64,000 bases of DNA, taken from NCBI GenBank assembly GCA_024280155.1, contig JAJRQQ010000030.1:1-64000 (forward strand). The letters are read 5' to 3'. Position numbers and translations under genes: made by a program. The notes beneath the pieces are model-generated. The model ran no database searches, had not been told where the DNA came from, and saw nothing but the letters and a program-made list of their open reading frames with translations. Position 1 is the first letter of the stretch. Each line of letters starts with the position of its first letter. The stretch comes from Bacteroidota bacterium. Its GTDB lineage: Bacteria; Bacteroidota; Bacteroidia; Flavobacteriales_D; Crocinitomicaceae. Shown here piece by piece: positions 18,965-27,319 of this stretch.

Positions 18965-19066
18965 TTACAAAATAAAAATGGCTCCTAAAATAAAAATTAA
19001 GATGATGACAAGATATTGCCAAACATCTACAAAATAAGGTTTTAATTTATTCCACTTCTCTTTCAT
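18965..19066 (-). CDS. 33-residue single-pass membrane peptide
   Basis: A short open frame (ATG at 19064-19066, TAA at 18965-18967) encodes a basic N-terminal half, MKEKWNKLKPYFVDVWQY, followed by a clean hydrophobic helix, LVIILIFILGAIFIL. It lies in the gap between the choice-of-anchor B gene and the divergent E1 gene. The amphipathic-then-hydrophobic layout resembles conserved small membrane proteins, and the gap holds little else. No homologue is known to me, so this is a prediction from composition and position only. Confidence 0.45.
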   Translation of the reverse strand: MKEKWNKLKPYFVDVWQYLVIILIFILGAIFIL

Positions 19067-19144
19067 CTTTTTTCTCAAAAATACAAAAATTAAATATCTT
19101 CTTTTTTTCCCTTTAATTCTCTTTTAAAAGTGCTCTAAAATTGT

Positions 19145-19152
19145 TATTTTCG
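19145..19152 (+). promoter_or_regulatory. -7-like box of the E1 dehydrogenase gene
   Basis: TATTTTCG differs at one base from TAnnTTTG and lies 22 bp upstream of the ATG. No clear TTG is found at the -33 position. Confidence 0.35.
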
Positions 19153-19174
19153 CAACAATATAAATAATACTCCT

Positions 19175-21619
19175 ATGTCAAAAGAAACAATCTCAAAAAA
19201 AGAAACAAATCTTGATTTCGAAACTTTCAAACAAGAAGTTTTAAATGATTTCAGGTTAGCAAATATTTCTAGAGAAACTTCTTTACTTGGTCGTCGTGAG
19301 GTACTTACCGGAAAAGCTAAATTTGGAATCTTTGGTGACGGTAAAGAATTGGCCCAAATTGCATTAGCGAAACAATTCAGAAATGGAGATTTTCGCTCAG
19401 GATATTATCGTGATCAAACATTAATGATGGCGATAGACCAGTTGAATGTTAAGCAATACTTTGCAGGATTATACGCACATACAGATTTAGAATTTGAACC
19501 ACAATCAGGTGGACGTCAAATGGGGGGGCATTTTGCTACCCGGAATTTAGATGACAATGGAAACTGGTTAAATTTAATGGAACAAAAGAACAGTTCTGCA
19601 GATATTTCACCAACAGCAGGACAAATGCCTCGATTATTAGGTTTAGCTCAAGCATCTAAATTCTACAAAGAAAATCCGGCTTTAGCAGAGTTAGAAGAAT
19701 TTAAAAAATTTACCAACGGAGGAAATGAAGTTGCTTTTGGGACAATTGGAGATGCTTCCACTTCTGAAGGGCCTTTTTGGGAAACGATAAATGCTGCAGG
19801 TGTTTTACAAGTTCCGATGGTCATGTCCGTTTGGGATGATGGTTTTGGTATTTCTGTTCCACGTAAATTTCAAACTACTAAAGACAGTATTTCTGATGCA
19901 CTTTCAGGAATGCAGCGCACAAAAGATAAAACAGGCTATGAAATACTTATCACAAAAGGTTGGGATTACACTCACTTATGTGAAACCTATGAAAAAGCAG
20001 TTAAAATAGCTCGTGAAGAACACGTTCCAGTACTGGTTCACGTAAAAGAAGTAAATCAACCGCAAGGGCATTCAACTTCAGGTTCTCACGAAAGATATAA
20101 AGATGAAGCACGATTGAAATGGGAAACTGATTTCGACTGTATCAATAAATTCAAGGAATGGATTATCGACTTTAATGCAGATGGTTTATCAATTGCGACA
20201 GAAGAAGAATTAGATTCCATTCAAAAAGAAGCAAAGAAAGAAGTTGCCAATGATAAAAGAGCTGCTTGGAAATCATTCACTGATGATATCAAGCAAGATT
20301 TAGCAAATTCTACTGCATTAATTTCACAATTAGCAGAAGAAAGCTCAAACGGTGTTTTCATTAAGAAAATTGGAGAAGATTTAGAAAAAACATTTGAACC
20401 TACTCGTCGTGATGTTTTAATGGCAGCAAGAAAAGCATTGAGAATGGTCAGAGATCAAAATTCTTCTGCAAAAACGGCTTTATCTTCATGGATTCAAGAG
20501 GCAATTTCCACGAATTTCAATCGTTACAGCTCTCATTTACATTCTGAGTCAGAAAATTCTGCTTTAAATGTAACACCGATTGCACCAACATACGGTGACG
20601 ATGGAAAAATGGAAGATGGAAGAATTATTCTCCGTGAAAACTATGATAAACTTTTAGAAAACTATCCTCAAGCACTCGTTTATGGCGAAGATGCGGGGAA
20701 AATTGGCGGCGTAAACCAAACACTCGAAGGAATGCAAGACAAATACGGCATTAGTCGTGTGCATGATACTGGAATTCGAGAATGCACCATCATTGGTCAA
20801 GGAATGGGAATGGCTATGAGAGGACTTCGACCAATTGCAGAAATTCAATATTTAGACTACCTTCTTTATGCGATACAAGTTATGTCTGATGATTTAGCCA
20901 CTGTTCAATACAGAACGAGAGGTGGGCAGAAAGCGCCGTTAATTATTAGTACAAGAGGACATCGTTTAGAAGGTGTTTGGCACAGTGGTTCTCCAATGGG
21001 GATGATTGTAAATTCTCTTCGAGGAATGTATGTTTGTGTACCAAGAAACATGACAAAAGCTGCTGGTTTCTACAACACATTGATGGAAGCAGATGAACCT
21101 GCGTTAGTAATCGAGCCTCTGAATGGATACAGAACAAAAGAACCTTTACCAACAAATATTGGAGAATTTAGAGAAGCATTAGGTGTGCCTGAAATTACAC
21201 ATGAAGGTAATGATATTACAATCGTTTCTTACGGTTCAACATTTAATCTTTGTCAGCAAGCTATCCCTCAATTAGAAGAGCTTGGGATTTCTGTAGAATT
21301 AATTGACGTACAAACGTTATTGCCTTTTGATATAAATCACATGATTGTCGATTCTTTGAAAAAAACAAATCGTTTATTAATCGTTGATGAAGATGTTAGT
21401 AGTGGTGGAACGGCTTACATTTTAGACAAAATAATGGTTGAACAAAAAGGGTATTATCATTTAGATTCAGCACCTGAAACTTTAAGTTCTAAAAATCACA
21501 GACCAGCTTACGGTTCTGATGGTGACTACTTCTCTAAGCCAAGCATCGATGACATTGTTGAGAAAGCATACGCAATGATGAACGAAGTTGACCCATTAGA
21601 ATATCCGAGCATCTATTAA
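19175..21619 (+). CDS. fused E1 alpha/beta 2-oxoacid dehydrogenase
   Basis: An 814-residue thiamine-diphosphate enzyme joining the E1 alpha and beta subunits of a branched-chain or related 2-oxoacid dehydrogenase. The alpha half has the ThDP motif GTIGDASTSEG...DDGFGIS (about 188-230). The beta half starts near 470 (GRIILRENYDKLLENYPQALVYGEDAGKIGG), continues through the transketolase pyrimidine-binding segment (GMAMRGLRPIAEIQYLDYLLYA), and ends with a transketolase C-terminal domain (VSYGSTFNLCQQAI, DVQTLLPFD, VDEDVSSGG). Fused E1 proteins are common in Bacteroidota. E2 is not in the window; E3 (lpdA) is 38 kb away. The specific substrate (branched-chain oxoacid versus pyruvate) is not certain. 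Confidence 0.92.
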   Translation: MSKETISKKETNLDFETFKQEVLNDFRLANISRETSLLGRREVLTGKAKFGIFGDGKELAQIALAKQFRNGDFRSGYYRDQTLMMAIDQLNVKQYFAGLYAHTDLEFEPQSGGRQMGGHFATRNLDDNGNWLNLMEQKNSSADISPTAGQMPRLLGLAQASKFYKENPALAELEEFKKFTNGGNEVAFGTIGDASTSEGPFWETINAAGVLQVPMVMSVWDDGFGISVPRKFQTTKDSISDALSGMQRTKDKTGYEILITKGWDYTHLCETYEKAVKIAREEHVPVLVHVKEVNQPQGHSTSGSHERYKDEARLKWETDFDCINKFKEWIIDFNADGLSIATEEELDSIQKEAKKEVANDKRAAWKSFTDDIKQDLANSTALISQLAEESSNGVFIKKIGEDLEKTFEPTRRDVLMAARKALRMVRDQNSSAKTALSSWIQEAISTNFNRYSSHLHSESENSALNVTPIAPTYGDDGKMEDGRIILRENYDKLLENYPQALVYGEDAGKIGGVNQTLEGMQDKYGISRVHDTGIRECTIIGQGMGMAMRGLRPIAEIQYLDYLLYAIQVMSDDLATVQYRTRGGQKAPLIISTRGHRLEGVWHSGSPMGMIVNSLRGMYVCVPRNMTKAAGFYNTLMEADEPALVIEPLNGYRTKEPLPTNIGEFREALGVPEITHEGNDITIVSYGSTFNLCQQAIPQLEELGISVELIDVQTLLPFDINHMIVDSLKKTNRLLIVDEDVSSGGTAYILDKIMVEQKGYYHLDSAPETLSSKNHRPAYGSDGDYFSKPSIDDIVEKAYAMMNEVDPLEYPSIY

Positions 21620-21666
21620 GACTATTTTTCGCAACCTAGGTTACCAAACGGGAATAACTCTCTCAT

Positions 21667-21674
21667 TATCTTTG
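21667..21674 (+). promoter_or_regulatory. -7 box upstream of the thioredoxin-like gene
   Basis: TATCTTTG, a perfect Bacteroidota -7 element, lies 32 bp before the ATG in the 87-bp gap after the E1 gene. No TTG sits at the standard -33 distance. Confidence 0.5.
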
Positions 21675-21706
21675 TAAGGATTTTAAAATAAATACATCAA
21701 AGAGAT

Positions 21707-22279
21707 ATGAATTGGACAACTTACACATCGAAATTTAAAGAAATTTTAGACGGGACTTTTACTGAAAAGCCTTACGATAATCCAGATTACGTAGAATTTG
21801 TAAAACTTAATAATTCAAGATTAAATCGTTGGAATAAAAAATTAGAAATTCCTGAAGAAGCAATGGCTGTTTTTAATCAAATCAGTACACCTCAAACTTG
21901 GATTTTAATTGTAGAACATTGGTGTGGTGATGCTGCGAATATGGCTCCAGTGATTAACAAAATTGCTGAAGCAAATGAGAACATTACACTAGATATTCAA
22001 TTGCGTGATAGTGAGCCTTTCTTAATTAATCAATACCTGACAAATGGAGGGAAATCAGTTCCAAAATTAATTGTTCGCGATGAAAATGGCAACGATATTT
22101 TCACTTGGGGACCAAGACCAGCTCAATGTCAAGCAATGGTAATGAGAAATAAAGATTCTGAAATGACTACACAAGAGAAAAAGCACGCCATTCAATTGTG
22201 GTACAATGTTGACAAAGGTCAATCGGCTTTTAAAGAACTTGCTGCACTAGTTGAGAAAACACTTTTAGTAGAAGCTTAA
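21707..22279 (+). CDS. thioredoxin-fold protein with a CGDA active-site variant
   Basis: A 190-residue cytoplasmic protein of the Thioredoxin_9-like group. The thioredoxin strand-turn-helix reads TWILIVEHWCGDAANMAPVI (about 64-83), so Cys73 is present but the second Cys of CxxC is replaced by Ala. The cis-Pro region (GGKSVPKLIVRDENG, about 125-140) is retained. Without the resolving Cys it cannot act as an ordinary disulfide reductase; a thiol-binding, peroxidase-like or glutathionylation role is possible but unproven. It has its own -7 box and is followed by a hairpin shared with the convergent trmN6 gene. Confidence 0.82.
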   Translation: MNWTTYTSKFKEILDGTFTEKPYDNPDYVEFVKLNNSRLNRWNKKLEIPEEAMAVFNQISTPQTWILIVEHWCGDAANMAPVINKIAEANENITLDIQLRDSEPFLINQYLTNGGKSVPKLIVRDENGNDIFTWGPRPAQCQAMVMRNKDSEMTTQEKKHAIQLWYNVDKGQSAFKELAALVEKTLLVEA

Positions 22280-22306
22280 AAAATAATACCGCATAATAAA
22301 ATAAAT

Positions 22307-22330
22307 ACGGGCAGGTGGCGATCTGCCCGT
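22307..22330. terminator. hairpin between convergent genes
   Basis: An 8-bp GC-rich perfect stem (22307-22314 with 22323-22330) has an 8-nt loop and T/A-rich flanks on both sides. It sits between the thioredoxin-like gene (plus) and trmN6 (minus), so it can end transcription from both. The flanking T tracts are interrupted, which lowers confidence. Confidence 0.6.
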
Positions 22331-22342
22331 TAATTATTAATA

Positions 22343-23068
22343 TCAGTAGCCTTGTTCTTTCAAAGATAAATCCAACGAATGAAAGTCTTTCGTTAACTCG
22401 ATATATTCATCTGAATACCAACCATTCTCTTTTCGAACAATGAATTTTTGATTATCAACTTGTGCCGAAACACGGTTAAAAGTCAAAATCACACGATTAG
22501 GATCTTTACTTGACTTCCCTTGAATTGAAATTGATTTTCGCAAGTACAATCCATGTATTTTTGCATTAGTCACCCACTTGTTTTTCTCAGAAAAGGGGGC
22601 TATCACCCAAAAATCACCTGAATTACTTAACAAGTCACTCACTTTTTGTAAAATAATTTCGGAAGGCAAACTTTCTTCGTGCTTCGTTAGTGAAACTCGA
22701 CGATCAAGACTCAAATTAGTCGTTGCATAATAGGGCGGATTTGAAAAAATCAGATCATATTCTTTCTCCGAATAAAAAAGCTTAAAATCTCTCAATAAAA
22801 CATTCAACCGACTGCTCCATGGAGAATCTTTAAAATTCGTTTCACATTCTTCAACCGACAGCGAATCAATTTCGATAGCATCAATTTCGATAGTATCATT
22901 CCCTTGAACAACCATCAATGATATCACCCCAGTTCCAGCTCCAATATCAAGACCTAATTTCCTGCCTTGTGAATGAATAAACGCTCCTAAAATCATAGCA
23001 TCCGTACCGACTTTCATTGCTGAATTAGTTTGGAGAACGGAGAAATGCTTAAAATGAAATGAGGACAT
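22343..23068 (-). CDS. tRNA1(Val) A37 N6-methyltransferase (TrmN6/YfiC-like)
   Basis: A 241-residue SAM-dependent methyltransferase. Motif I is GLDIGAGTGVISLM (about 38-51), and the catalytic N6-adenine/N5-glutamine-type motif is FSNPPYY (about 108-114). The N-terminus FHFKHFSVLQTNSAMKVGTDAMILGAF is the signature of the TrmN6/YfiC family that methylates A37 of tRNA-Val. It follows rimM by 12 bp on the same strand, so it is read from the rpsP-rimM transcript. Substrate assignment is by family resemblance. Confidence 0.9.
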   Translation of the reverse strand: MSSFHFKHFSVLQTNSAMKVGTDAMILGAFIHSQGRKLGLDIGAGTGVISLMVVQGNDTIEIDAIEIDSLSVEECETNFKDSPWSSRLNVLLRDFKLFYSEKEYDLIFSNPPYYATTNLSLDRRVSLTKHEESLPSEIILQKVSDLLSNSGDFWVIAPFSEKNKWVTNAKIHGLYLRKSISIQGKSSKDPNRVILTFNRVSAQVDNQKFIVRKENGWYSDEYIELTKDFHSLDLSLKEQGY

Positions 23069-23080
23069 CTTTAAAACAAT

Positions 23081-23611
23081 CTATAAATCTAAATACAAAT
23101 CTACCAATCCTTCGGGTGCAGAAATATGTAATTTCTTATTCTTTCGATCGACTTTATTAACCAAACCATCCAACAATGGAATGAGAATTTCTTTTCCGCC
23201 TTTCATTATCTGTAACAACGGATTGACTTTCAAATCAATTACTTGTTTTAAAATGCCAATATCACCTTTCACTTCGTCAACAACCGTAAAACCTTCTACT
23301 TCGTGATCATAGAATCGAATCCCTTCTAACTCAGGAAGTATTTGAGCAGGAAGGTAAACCTCCTTTCTTAGAATTGCACGTGCCGAATCTTCATCATTGA
23401 CACCTTCAAGCTTAACAGCAGCAAAACCGTTGTTTTTCAGTTTTATTGAATCAATAAAAAAAGGAGTCAAGTGATTATTGATATCAATAAAAACAGCATC
23501 TAACCCAGAATAATCTTCTGGGTTTGTAACATCAAGTAAAAGAGAAACCTCTCCTTTAAACCCGTGTAATTTTGCGATTTTTCCTAAATGGAAACAATCT
23601 TTTTTTTCCAT
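23081..23611 (-). CDS. rimM: 16S rRNA processing protein RimM
   Basis: A 176-residue ribosome maturation factor needed for assembly of the 30S head; it binds S19. The N-terminal RimM domain starts CFHLGKIAKLHGFKGEVSLLLDVTNPEDY, and the PRC-barrel-like half contains RFYDHEVEGFTVVDE and GGKEILIPLLDGLVNKVDRKNKKLHISAPEGL. It lies downstream of rpsP, the classical arrangement, but trmD is replaced here by trmN6. A strong terminator hairpin lies between rpsP and rimM and ends just before the rimM ATG, so expression may depend on read-through. Confidence 0.95.
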   Translation of the reverse strand: MEKKDCFHLGKIAKLHGFKGEVSLLLDVTNPEDYSGLDAVFIDINNHLTPFFIDSIKLKNNGFAAVKLEGVNDEDSARAILRKEVYLPAQILPELEGIRFYDHEVEGFTVVDEVKGDIGILKQVIDLKVNPLLQIMKGGKEILIPLLDGLVNKVDRKNKKLHISAPEGLVDLYLDL

Positions 23612-23619
23612 AATTAATC

Positions 23620-23655
23620 AAAAAAAAGCGTTTCATCACCGAAGTAATGAAACGC
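23620..23655 (-). terminator. intrinsic terminator between rpsP and rimM
   Basis: A perfect 9-bp stem (23628-23636 with 23647-23655), a 10-nt loop and eight consecutive T on the minus strand. It starts about 26 nt after the rpsP stop and ends about 8 nt before the rimM ATG, so it would reduce or regulate rimM and trmN6 transcription. Confidence 0.82.
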
Positions 23656-23681
23656 AAATTTACTTTTAAAGCAAGATAAAT

Positions 23682-24266
23682 TTACTCTGCTTTTGGCTCT
23701 TCAGTAGAAGTTGCCTCTTCAGCAGCAGGTGCTTCAGTTGCAGCTTCCTCAGCCGCAGGTGCTTCCTCAGCAACAACCTCTTCAGTTGCTTCTGGTTCCG
23801 CTTCTACAGGAGTATTTTTTGCTTCAATTTCTTTTGCTCTAGCAGTATTAACATCAACTTCAGCTTTTAACGCATCTGCTCTTGCTTTTGCAGCAGTTTT
23901 ATCTAAACCACTAACTTTAGCTGCTATTTTAGCATCTTTCTCTTCCATCCATTTTGAGAATTTCTCCTCAACTTGAGCTTCAGTTAAGGCACCTTTAGCT
24001 ACACCTTTTATTAAGTGATTTTTGTACAAAATACCTTTGTAAGACAATAAAGTTCTCGCTGTATCTGTCATTTCAGCACCAACTTGAACCCAGTGCAATG
24101 TTCTTTCGAAATTAATTTCGATAGTTGCAGGATTAGTATTTGGATTGTAAGTTCCTAATTTTTCGATGAATTTACCATCTCTAGGAGCTCTTGTGTCTGC
24201 TGCTACAATGTGGTAGAATGCTCTTGATTTCTTACCGTGTCTTTGCAATCTAATTTTAGTTGCCAT
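23682..24266 (-). CDS. rpsP: 30S ribosomal protein S16 with Ala/Glu-rich tail
   Basis: A 194-residue S16. The conserved core is residues 1-80 ([56 protein letters not shown]). A Lys/Ala helix-rich segment follows (about 95-150), then a low-complexity tail of Ala, Glu, Pro and Thr (about 150-194, with AAEEA/APAAEE repeats). Typical bacterial S16 is 80-90 residues; extended tails are known in Bacteroidota but are poorly understood. It leads the rpsP-rimM-trmN6 run and has a -7 box upstream. Confidence 0.96.
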   Translation of the reverse strand: MATKIRLQRHGKKSRAFYHIVAADTRAPRDGKFIEKLGTYNPNTNPATIEINFERTLHWVQVGAEMTDTARTLLSYKGILYKNHLIKGVAKGALTEAQVEEKFSKWMEEKDAKIAAKVSGLDKTAAKARADALKAEVDVNTARAKEIEAKNTPVEAEPEATEEVVAEEAPAAEEAATEAPAAEEATSTEEPKAE

Positions 24267-24338
24267 AATTTGTTTACTGTTTAGGGAACAAATCCCTGAT
24301 TATTAATTAAGTAAATCTGCCTTCTCGAGACAGGAGTG

Positions 24339-24346
24339 CAAAATTA
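24339..24346 (-). promoter_or_regulatory. rpsP -7 box
   Basis: On the minus strand this reads TAATTTTG, a full match to TAnnTTTG, about 72 bp upstream of the rpsP ATG. The leader would be about 65 nt, long enough for post-transcriptional control. No consensus -33 TTG is seen at 19-21 nt. Confidence 0.45.
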
Positions 24347-24754
24347 GTCAATTCTTTTGAAACTGAGACATGAAAATATTTTTTTTCAAAAATGTAGAAG
24401 AATATTATCTGTCATTTAAATGAGAAAGATCAACCTGAAGTCATTCTTGAAAAGTGAAAATATTTTAAATATATCTTTCGAATTAGTTTCGTTAGAGACT
24501 TTTTTATTGATGATGTGAAATATATAAATGCATCAGTAGAAGATCGTTTTAGTAAAAAAATCTTTTTTTATTTAAAAAATAATTTTACAGAATAGCTAAT
24601 AGTTATCAACACTCACATATATCCTTGCAAAAACATTACTTAATCGTTTTAACGTTTTTATTAGAAGCAATTACATTGAAAATAATGGGGGATTCATTAA
24701 CAAATGTTAATATTAATATAATATAAACAACCCAACCATTTGGATAGTATTACG

Positions 24755-24762
24755 TAATTTTG
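24755..24762 (+). promoter_or_regulatory. -7 box of the T9SS protein gene at 24837
   Basis: TAATTTTG matches TAnnTTTG and lies about 75 bp upstream of the ATG. The only nearby TTG (24740-24742) is too close to be a -33 element. Confidence 0.4.
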
Positions 24763-24836
24763 AATACAAACAACTACTCAACTTAAAAAGATTCATTTTT
24801 TTTATAATTGAAACGAACGATAAAACTAATAAACTT

Positions 24837-25502
24837 ATGATGAAGTTTTTTTACTTTGCACTGTTAATATTACTACCGAATATTTCTTTTTCTCAATTAC
24901 CTTGGTTAGAAGGTTTTAGTACACATGCTGACCCTTCTGGTGTTGTGGGACCAGGAATAAACAATGCTGGAGATTATCCCACTTCAACTCCTTGGACAAT
25001 TGACGCAAGCGGAGCTTCATTAACAGCAACAAGTGATTACGGGTATGCTACGGGAGGACAATTTGTTGCAAGAGATACTGATGGTCCTCTAATTTTCACT
25101 ACTGAAAATATAAATATTAGTACCTGTACATCTGTTGATTTTTCAATTGATTTATCAGAGTCTGGTACCTTTGAGACATCAGATTATATAAATGTAGAAT
25201 ACAGTACCGATGGTGGTACAACATTCACACTTATTACAGATTGGATGGGATTAGGAACTTTAACCAATACTATCAACGATGATTTTGCACCCACCACAGT
25301 AACTGTAACAGGTCTAACCGGTACTTCACTCGTATTACGAATCACGTTTAACAATAACGCAGGAACTGAGTACTACAATATGGACAATATTTCAGTTACT
25401 GGCACAGGGTGTTCTGGAGGTCTAACCTTAAATACCGGAACCGTTTTTGGCGCACCTTTTTTGCAGACTGTGGTAACGGAACGAGTACTTCGGGAGATGT
25501 AG
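24837..25502 (+). CDS. secreted jelly-roll protein, 5' part of a frameshifted gene
   Basis: A 221-residue open frame with signal peptide MMKFFYFALLILLPNISFSQ. A carbohydrate-binding-like beta-sandwich follows, with a WLEGFSTHADPSG start and SVDFSIDLSESGTFETSDYINVEYSTDGG strands, as in T9SS-exported proteins. The natural product continues into the next frame: at the T6 run 25457-25462, adding one T turns the artificial ending (LQTVVTERVLREM) into FFADCGNGTSTSG, which is in register with the following open frame and mirrors its next repeat. Residues after about 207 are therefore out of frame. Confidence 0.8.
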   Translation: MMKFFYFALLILLPNISFSQLPWLEGFSTHADPSGVVGPGINNAGDYPTSTPWTIDASGASLTATSDYGYATGGQFVARDTDGPLIFTTENINISTCTSVDFSIDLSESGTFETSDYINVEYSTDGGTTFTLITDWMGLGTLTNTINDDFAPTTVTVTGLTGTSLVLRITFNNNAGTEYYNMDNISVTGTGCSGGLTLNTGTVFGAPFLQTVVTERVLREM

Positions 25503-27271
25503 ATTACACTTCTACCGGAACCTTTAACGCAGGTAATACCTTTAACGTTCAATTGTCCGATGAGCATGGATCTTTTGCTTCTCCAATTATAATTGGAAGC
25601 TTGGCAACTACTCTTAATAATGGTAATATAGTATTCAATTACCCAAGTGATTTACCTACAGGTACTAATTATACAATACGAGTAGTTTCTACTGACCCTA
25701 TTGTAATTGGTGACAACTCCACCCCTTTTACTATCACTCAAAATAACCCTTGTGGGTTGACATCTGGTGTGGTTTCAGGTGGTCCCTTTCAAATCAACTG
25801 TGAAAACAACATAACAGATGCTGGTACAGTTGCATTTAATGCTGTAGCCGTTATGCAAGCAGGAAATGTTTATACGGTTGAATTATCTGATGAGTTTGGA
25901 AATTTTACTATCCCTATGACAATTGGTACATTAGCTTCCACTGCTAATTCTGGCACAATACCAATTACAATACCAGCAGGTTTAAACACGGGAACTTTAT
26001 TTCGCGTTAGAATAACATCCTCTGCTCCACCAATGGCAGGAGATAGTTCAGCTTTTTTCTCAGTGACTCAAATGCAAGTCTGCCTCCCTGTTTTACCTTC
26101 TTCAAATGGTTTAATTATCAACGAATTCTCCAATGGTCCAACAGGAAATCAAGAATACTATGAATTTGTTGTTTCTGGTAAATGTGGAGATTTAGTCGAT
26201 ATCCGAGGATTTATTCTCGATGACAACAATGGAACTTTTACCACTCCAGCTGCTTATACAGGTACGGCGTCAGGAATTGCTCCAGGACACTTTAGATTTA
26301 CAAATGATGCCCAGTGGGCAAGTATACCCGTAGGTTCATTAATTGTTGTTTACAATGCAGGTGACCCAAACCCGAGTCTCCCTGCTGATGACCCTACAGA
26401 TGCAAACAATGATTCTCTGTACGTTGTTCCACATACAAGTACTTTATTTGAGCGTTGTACAACTTTACCCTCTTCGTTCAGTCCTGACTCTATTTATACT
26501 CCTTGTACTTATGCCACTGCTCCATTAACAGGTTGGGGACCTTTAAGTTTAAGGAATTCTGGGGACGCAATTCAAGTTCGTTCTCCCAATGGAGCTTATT
26601 TTCATGGAATTACCTTTGGAGGTGCTGAAATGTCAGGAGGACCTCATAATTTAAAATTATTTACAGGTGACGGAACAGGAATGGTTGGCTGGTTTAATTC
26701 AGGTGATTTTTACAACGTCTCTGAATGGTCTAGTGGTGGTGCACCTGTCGCTGAAACACCTGGTTTACCCAACAATGCAGCTAATCTCCAGTGGTTGCAA
26801 TTAATGAGAGATTCTTTAAATGTCAATTGCCCTGTTTCTGTTTTGCCCGTAGAATTAGGGGATTTCGACGGAAAATATAACGGTATCGATGCAAATGAAT
26901 TAACTTGGATAACACTTTCTGAAAGAAATGCATCTCATTACAATGTTGAACGAAGTATTGATGGGGTTCATTGGGAAAAAGTGAATTACCAAAATGCAAT
27001 TGGAAATACAATGACAGAAAGTTCATACTATTTCAATGACCGATATTTCGTACAAGGTAAAGTAAATTATTACCGTTTAAACCAGACTGATTTTAATGGA
27101 GTAAATACCATATTCAACAAGAAAATTATAGCGATTGATAATACCAATACTCGAAATAAAAACATTGTTAAGATTGTTAACATTCTCGGTCAAGAAATCT
27201 CTAAAGATGAAAAGGGAGTTCAAATTCTCATTTATGATGATGGAACGATTGAACGAGTTTTTAAAATGTAA
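25409..27271 (+). CDS. secreted repeat/lamin-tail-like protein, 3' part of a frameshifted gene
   Basis: The open frame is 620 residues, but meaningful sequence starts near 25463, after the T6 slip; the first ~18 residues (MFWRSNLKYR...) are spurious. It contains two or more related beta-sandwich repeats: TFNVQLSDEHGSF...TNYTIRVVSTDP and VYTVELSDEFGNF...LFRVRITSSAPP. A lamin-tail-like domain (LIINEFSNGPTGNQEYYEFVVSG) follows, then a segment common in T9SS proteins (LPVELGDFDGKYNG...LTWITLSERNASHYNVERSIDG). The C-terminus VKIVNILGQEI...QILIYDDGTIERVFKM looks like a T9SS sorting domain. Joined to the 5' part, the protein would be about 811 residues, secreted, of unknown function. Confidence 0.8.
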   Translation: MFWRSNLKYRNRFWRTFFADCGNGTSTSGDVDYTSTGTFNAGNTFNVQLSDEHGSFASPIIIGSLATTLNNGNIVFNYPSDLPTGTNYTIRVVSTDPIVIGDNSTPFTITQNNPCGLTSGVVSGGPFQINCENNITDAGTVAFNAVAVMQAGNVYTVELSDEFGNFTIPMTIGTLASTANSGTIPITIPAGLNTGTLFRVRITSSAPPMAGDSSAFFSVTQMQVCLPVLPSSNGLIINEFSNGPTGNQEYYEFVVSGKCGDLVDIRGFILDDNNGTFTTPAAYTGTASGIAPGHFRFTNDAQWASIPVGSLIVVYNAGDPNPSLPADDPTDANNDSLYVVPHTSTLFERCTTLPSSFSPDSIYTPCTYATAPLTGWGPLSLRNSGDAIQVRSPNGAYFHGITFGGAEMSGGPHNLKLFTGDGTGMVGWFNSGDFYNVSEWSSGGAPVAETPGLPNNAANLQWLQLMRDSLNVNCPVSVLPVELGDFDGKYNGIDANELTWITLSERNASHYNVERSIDGVHWEKVNYQNAIGNTMTESSYYFNDRYFVQGKVNYYRLNQTDFNGVNTIFNKKIIAIDNTNTRNKNIVKIVNILGQEISKDEKGVQILIYDDGTIERVFKM

Positions 27272-27288
27272 TTATTCATTCTTTACTT

Positions 27289-27319
27289 AAAAAGTTCAAC
27301 TAAAACGTTGGACTTTTTT
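27289..27319. terminator. bidirectional terminator between convergent genes
   Basis: A 12-bp stem with one G-T wobble (27289-27300 with 27307-27318) has a 6-nt loop. A T run follows on the plus strand and the A-rich 5' arm serves the minus strand. It overlaps the end of the glycosyltransferase frame. Confidence 0.75.

Larger units (their letters stand above)
24267..24836. other. intergenic region between divergent rpsP and a secreted protein gene
   Basis: A 570-bp A/T-rich region. It holds the two divergent -7 boxes (24339-24346 minus, 24755-24762 plus) and only tiny open frames, such as a 32-codon frame at 24420-24518 with no recognisable product. I see no RNA gene or strong hairpin here. 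Confidence 0.5.

Noticed and set aside
24420-24518. 32-codon open frame in the rpsP upstream region
   Set aside because: No recognisable product, no promoter fit, and similar short frames occur by chance in A/T-rich DNA.
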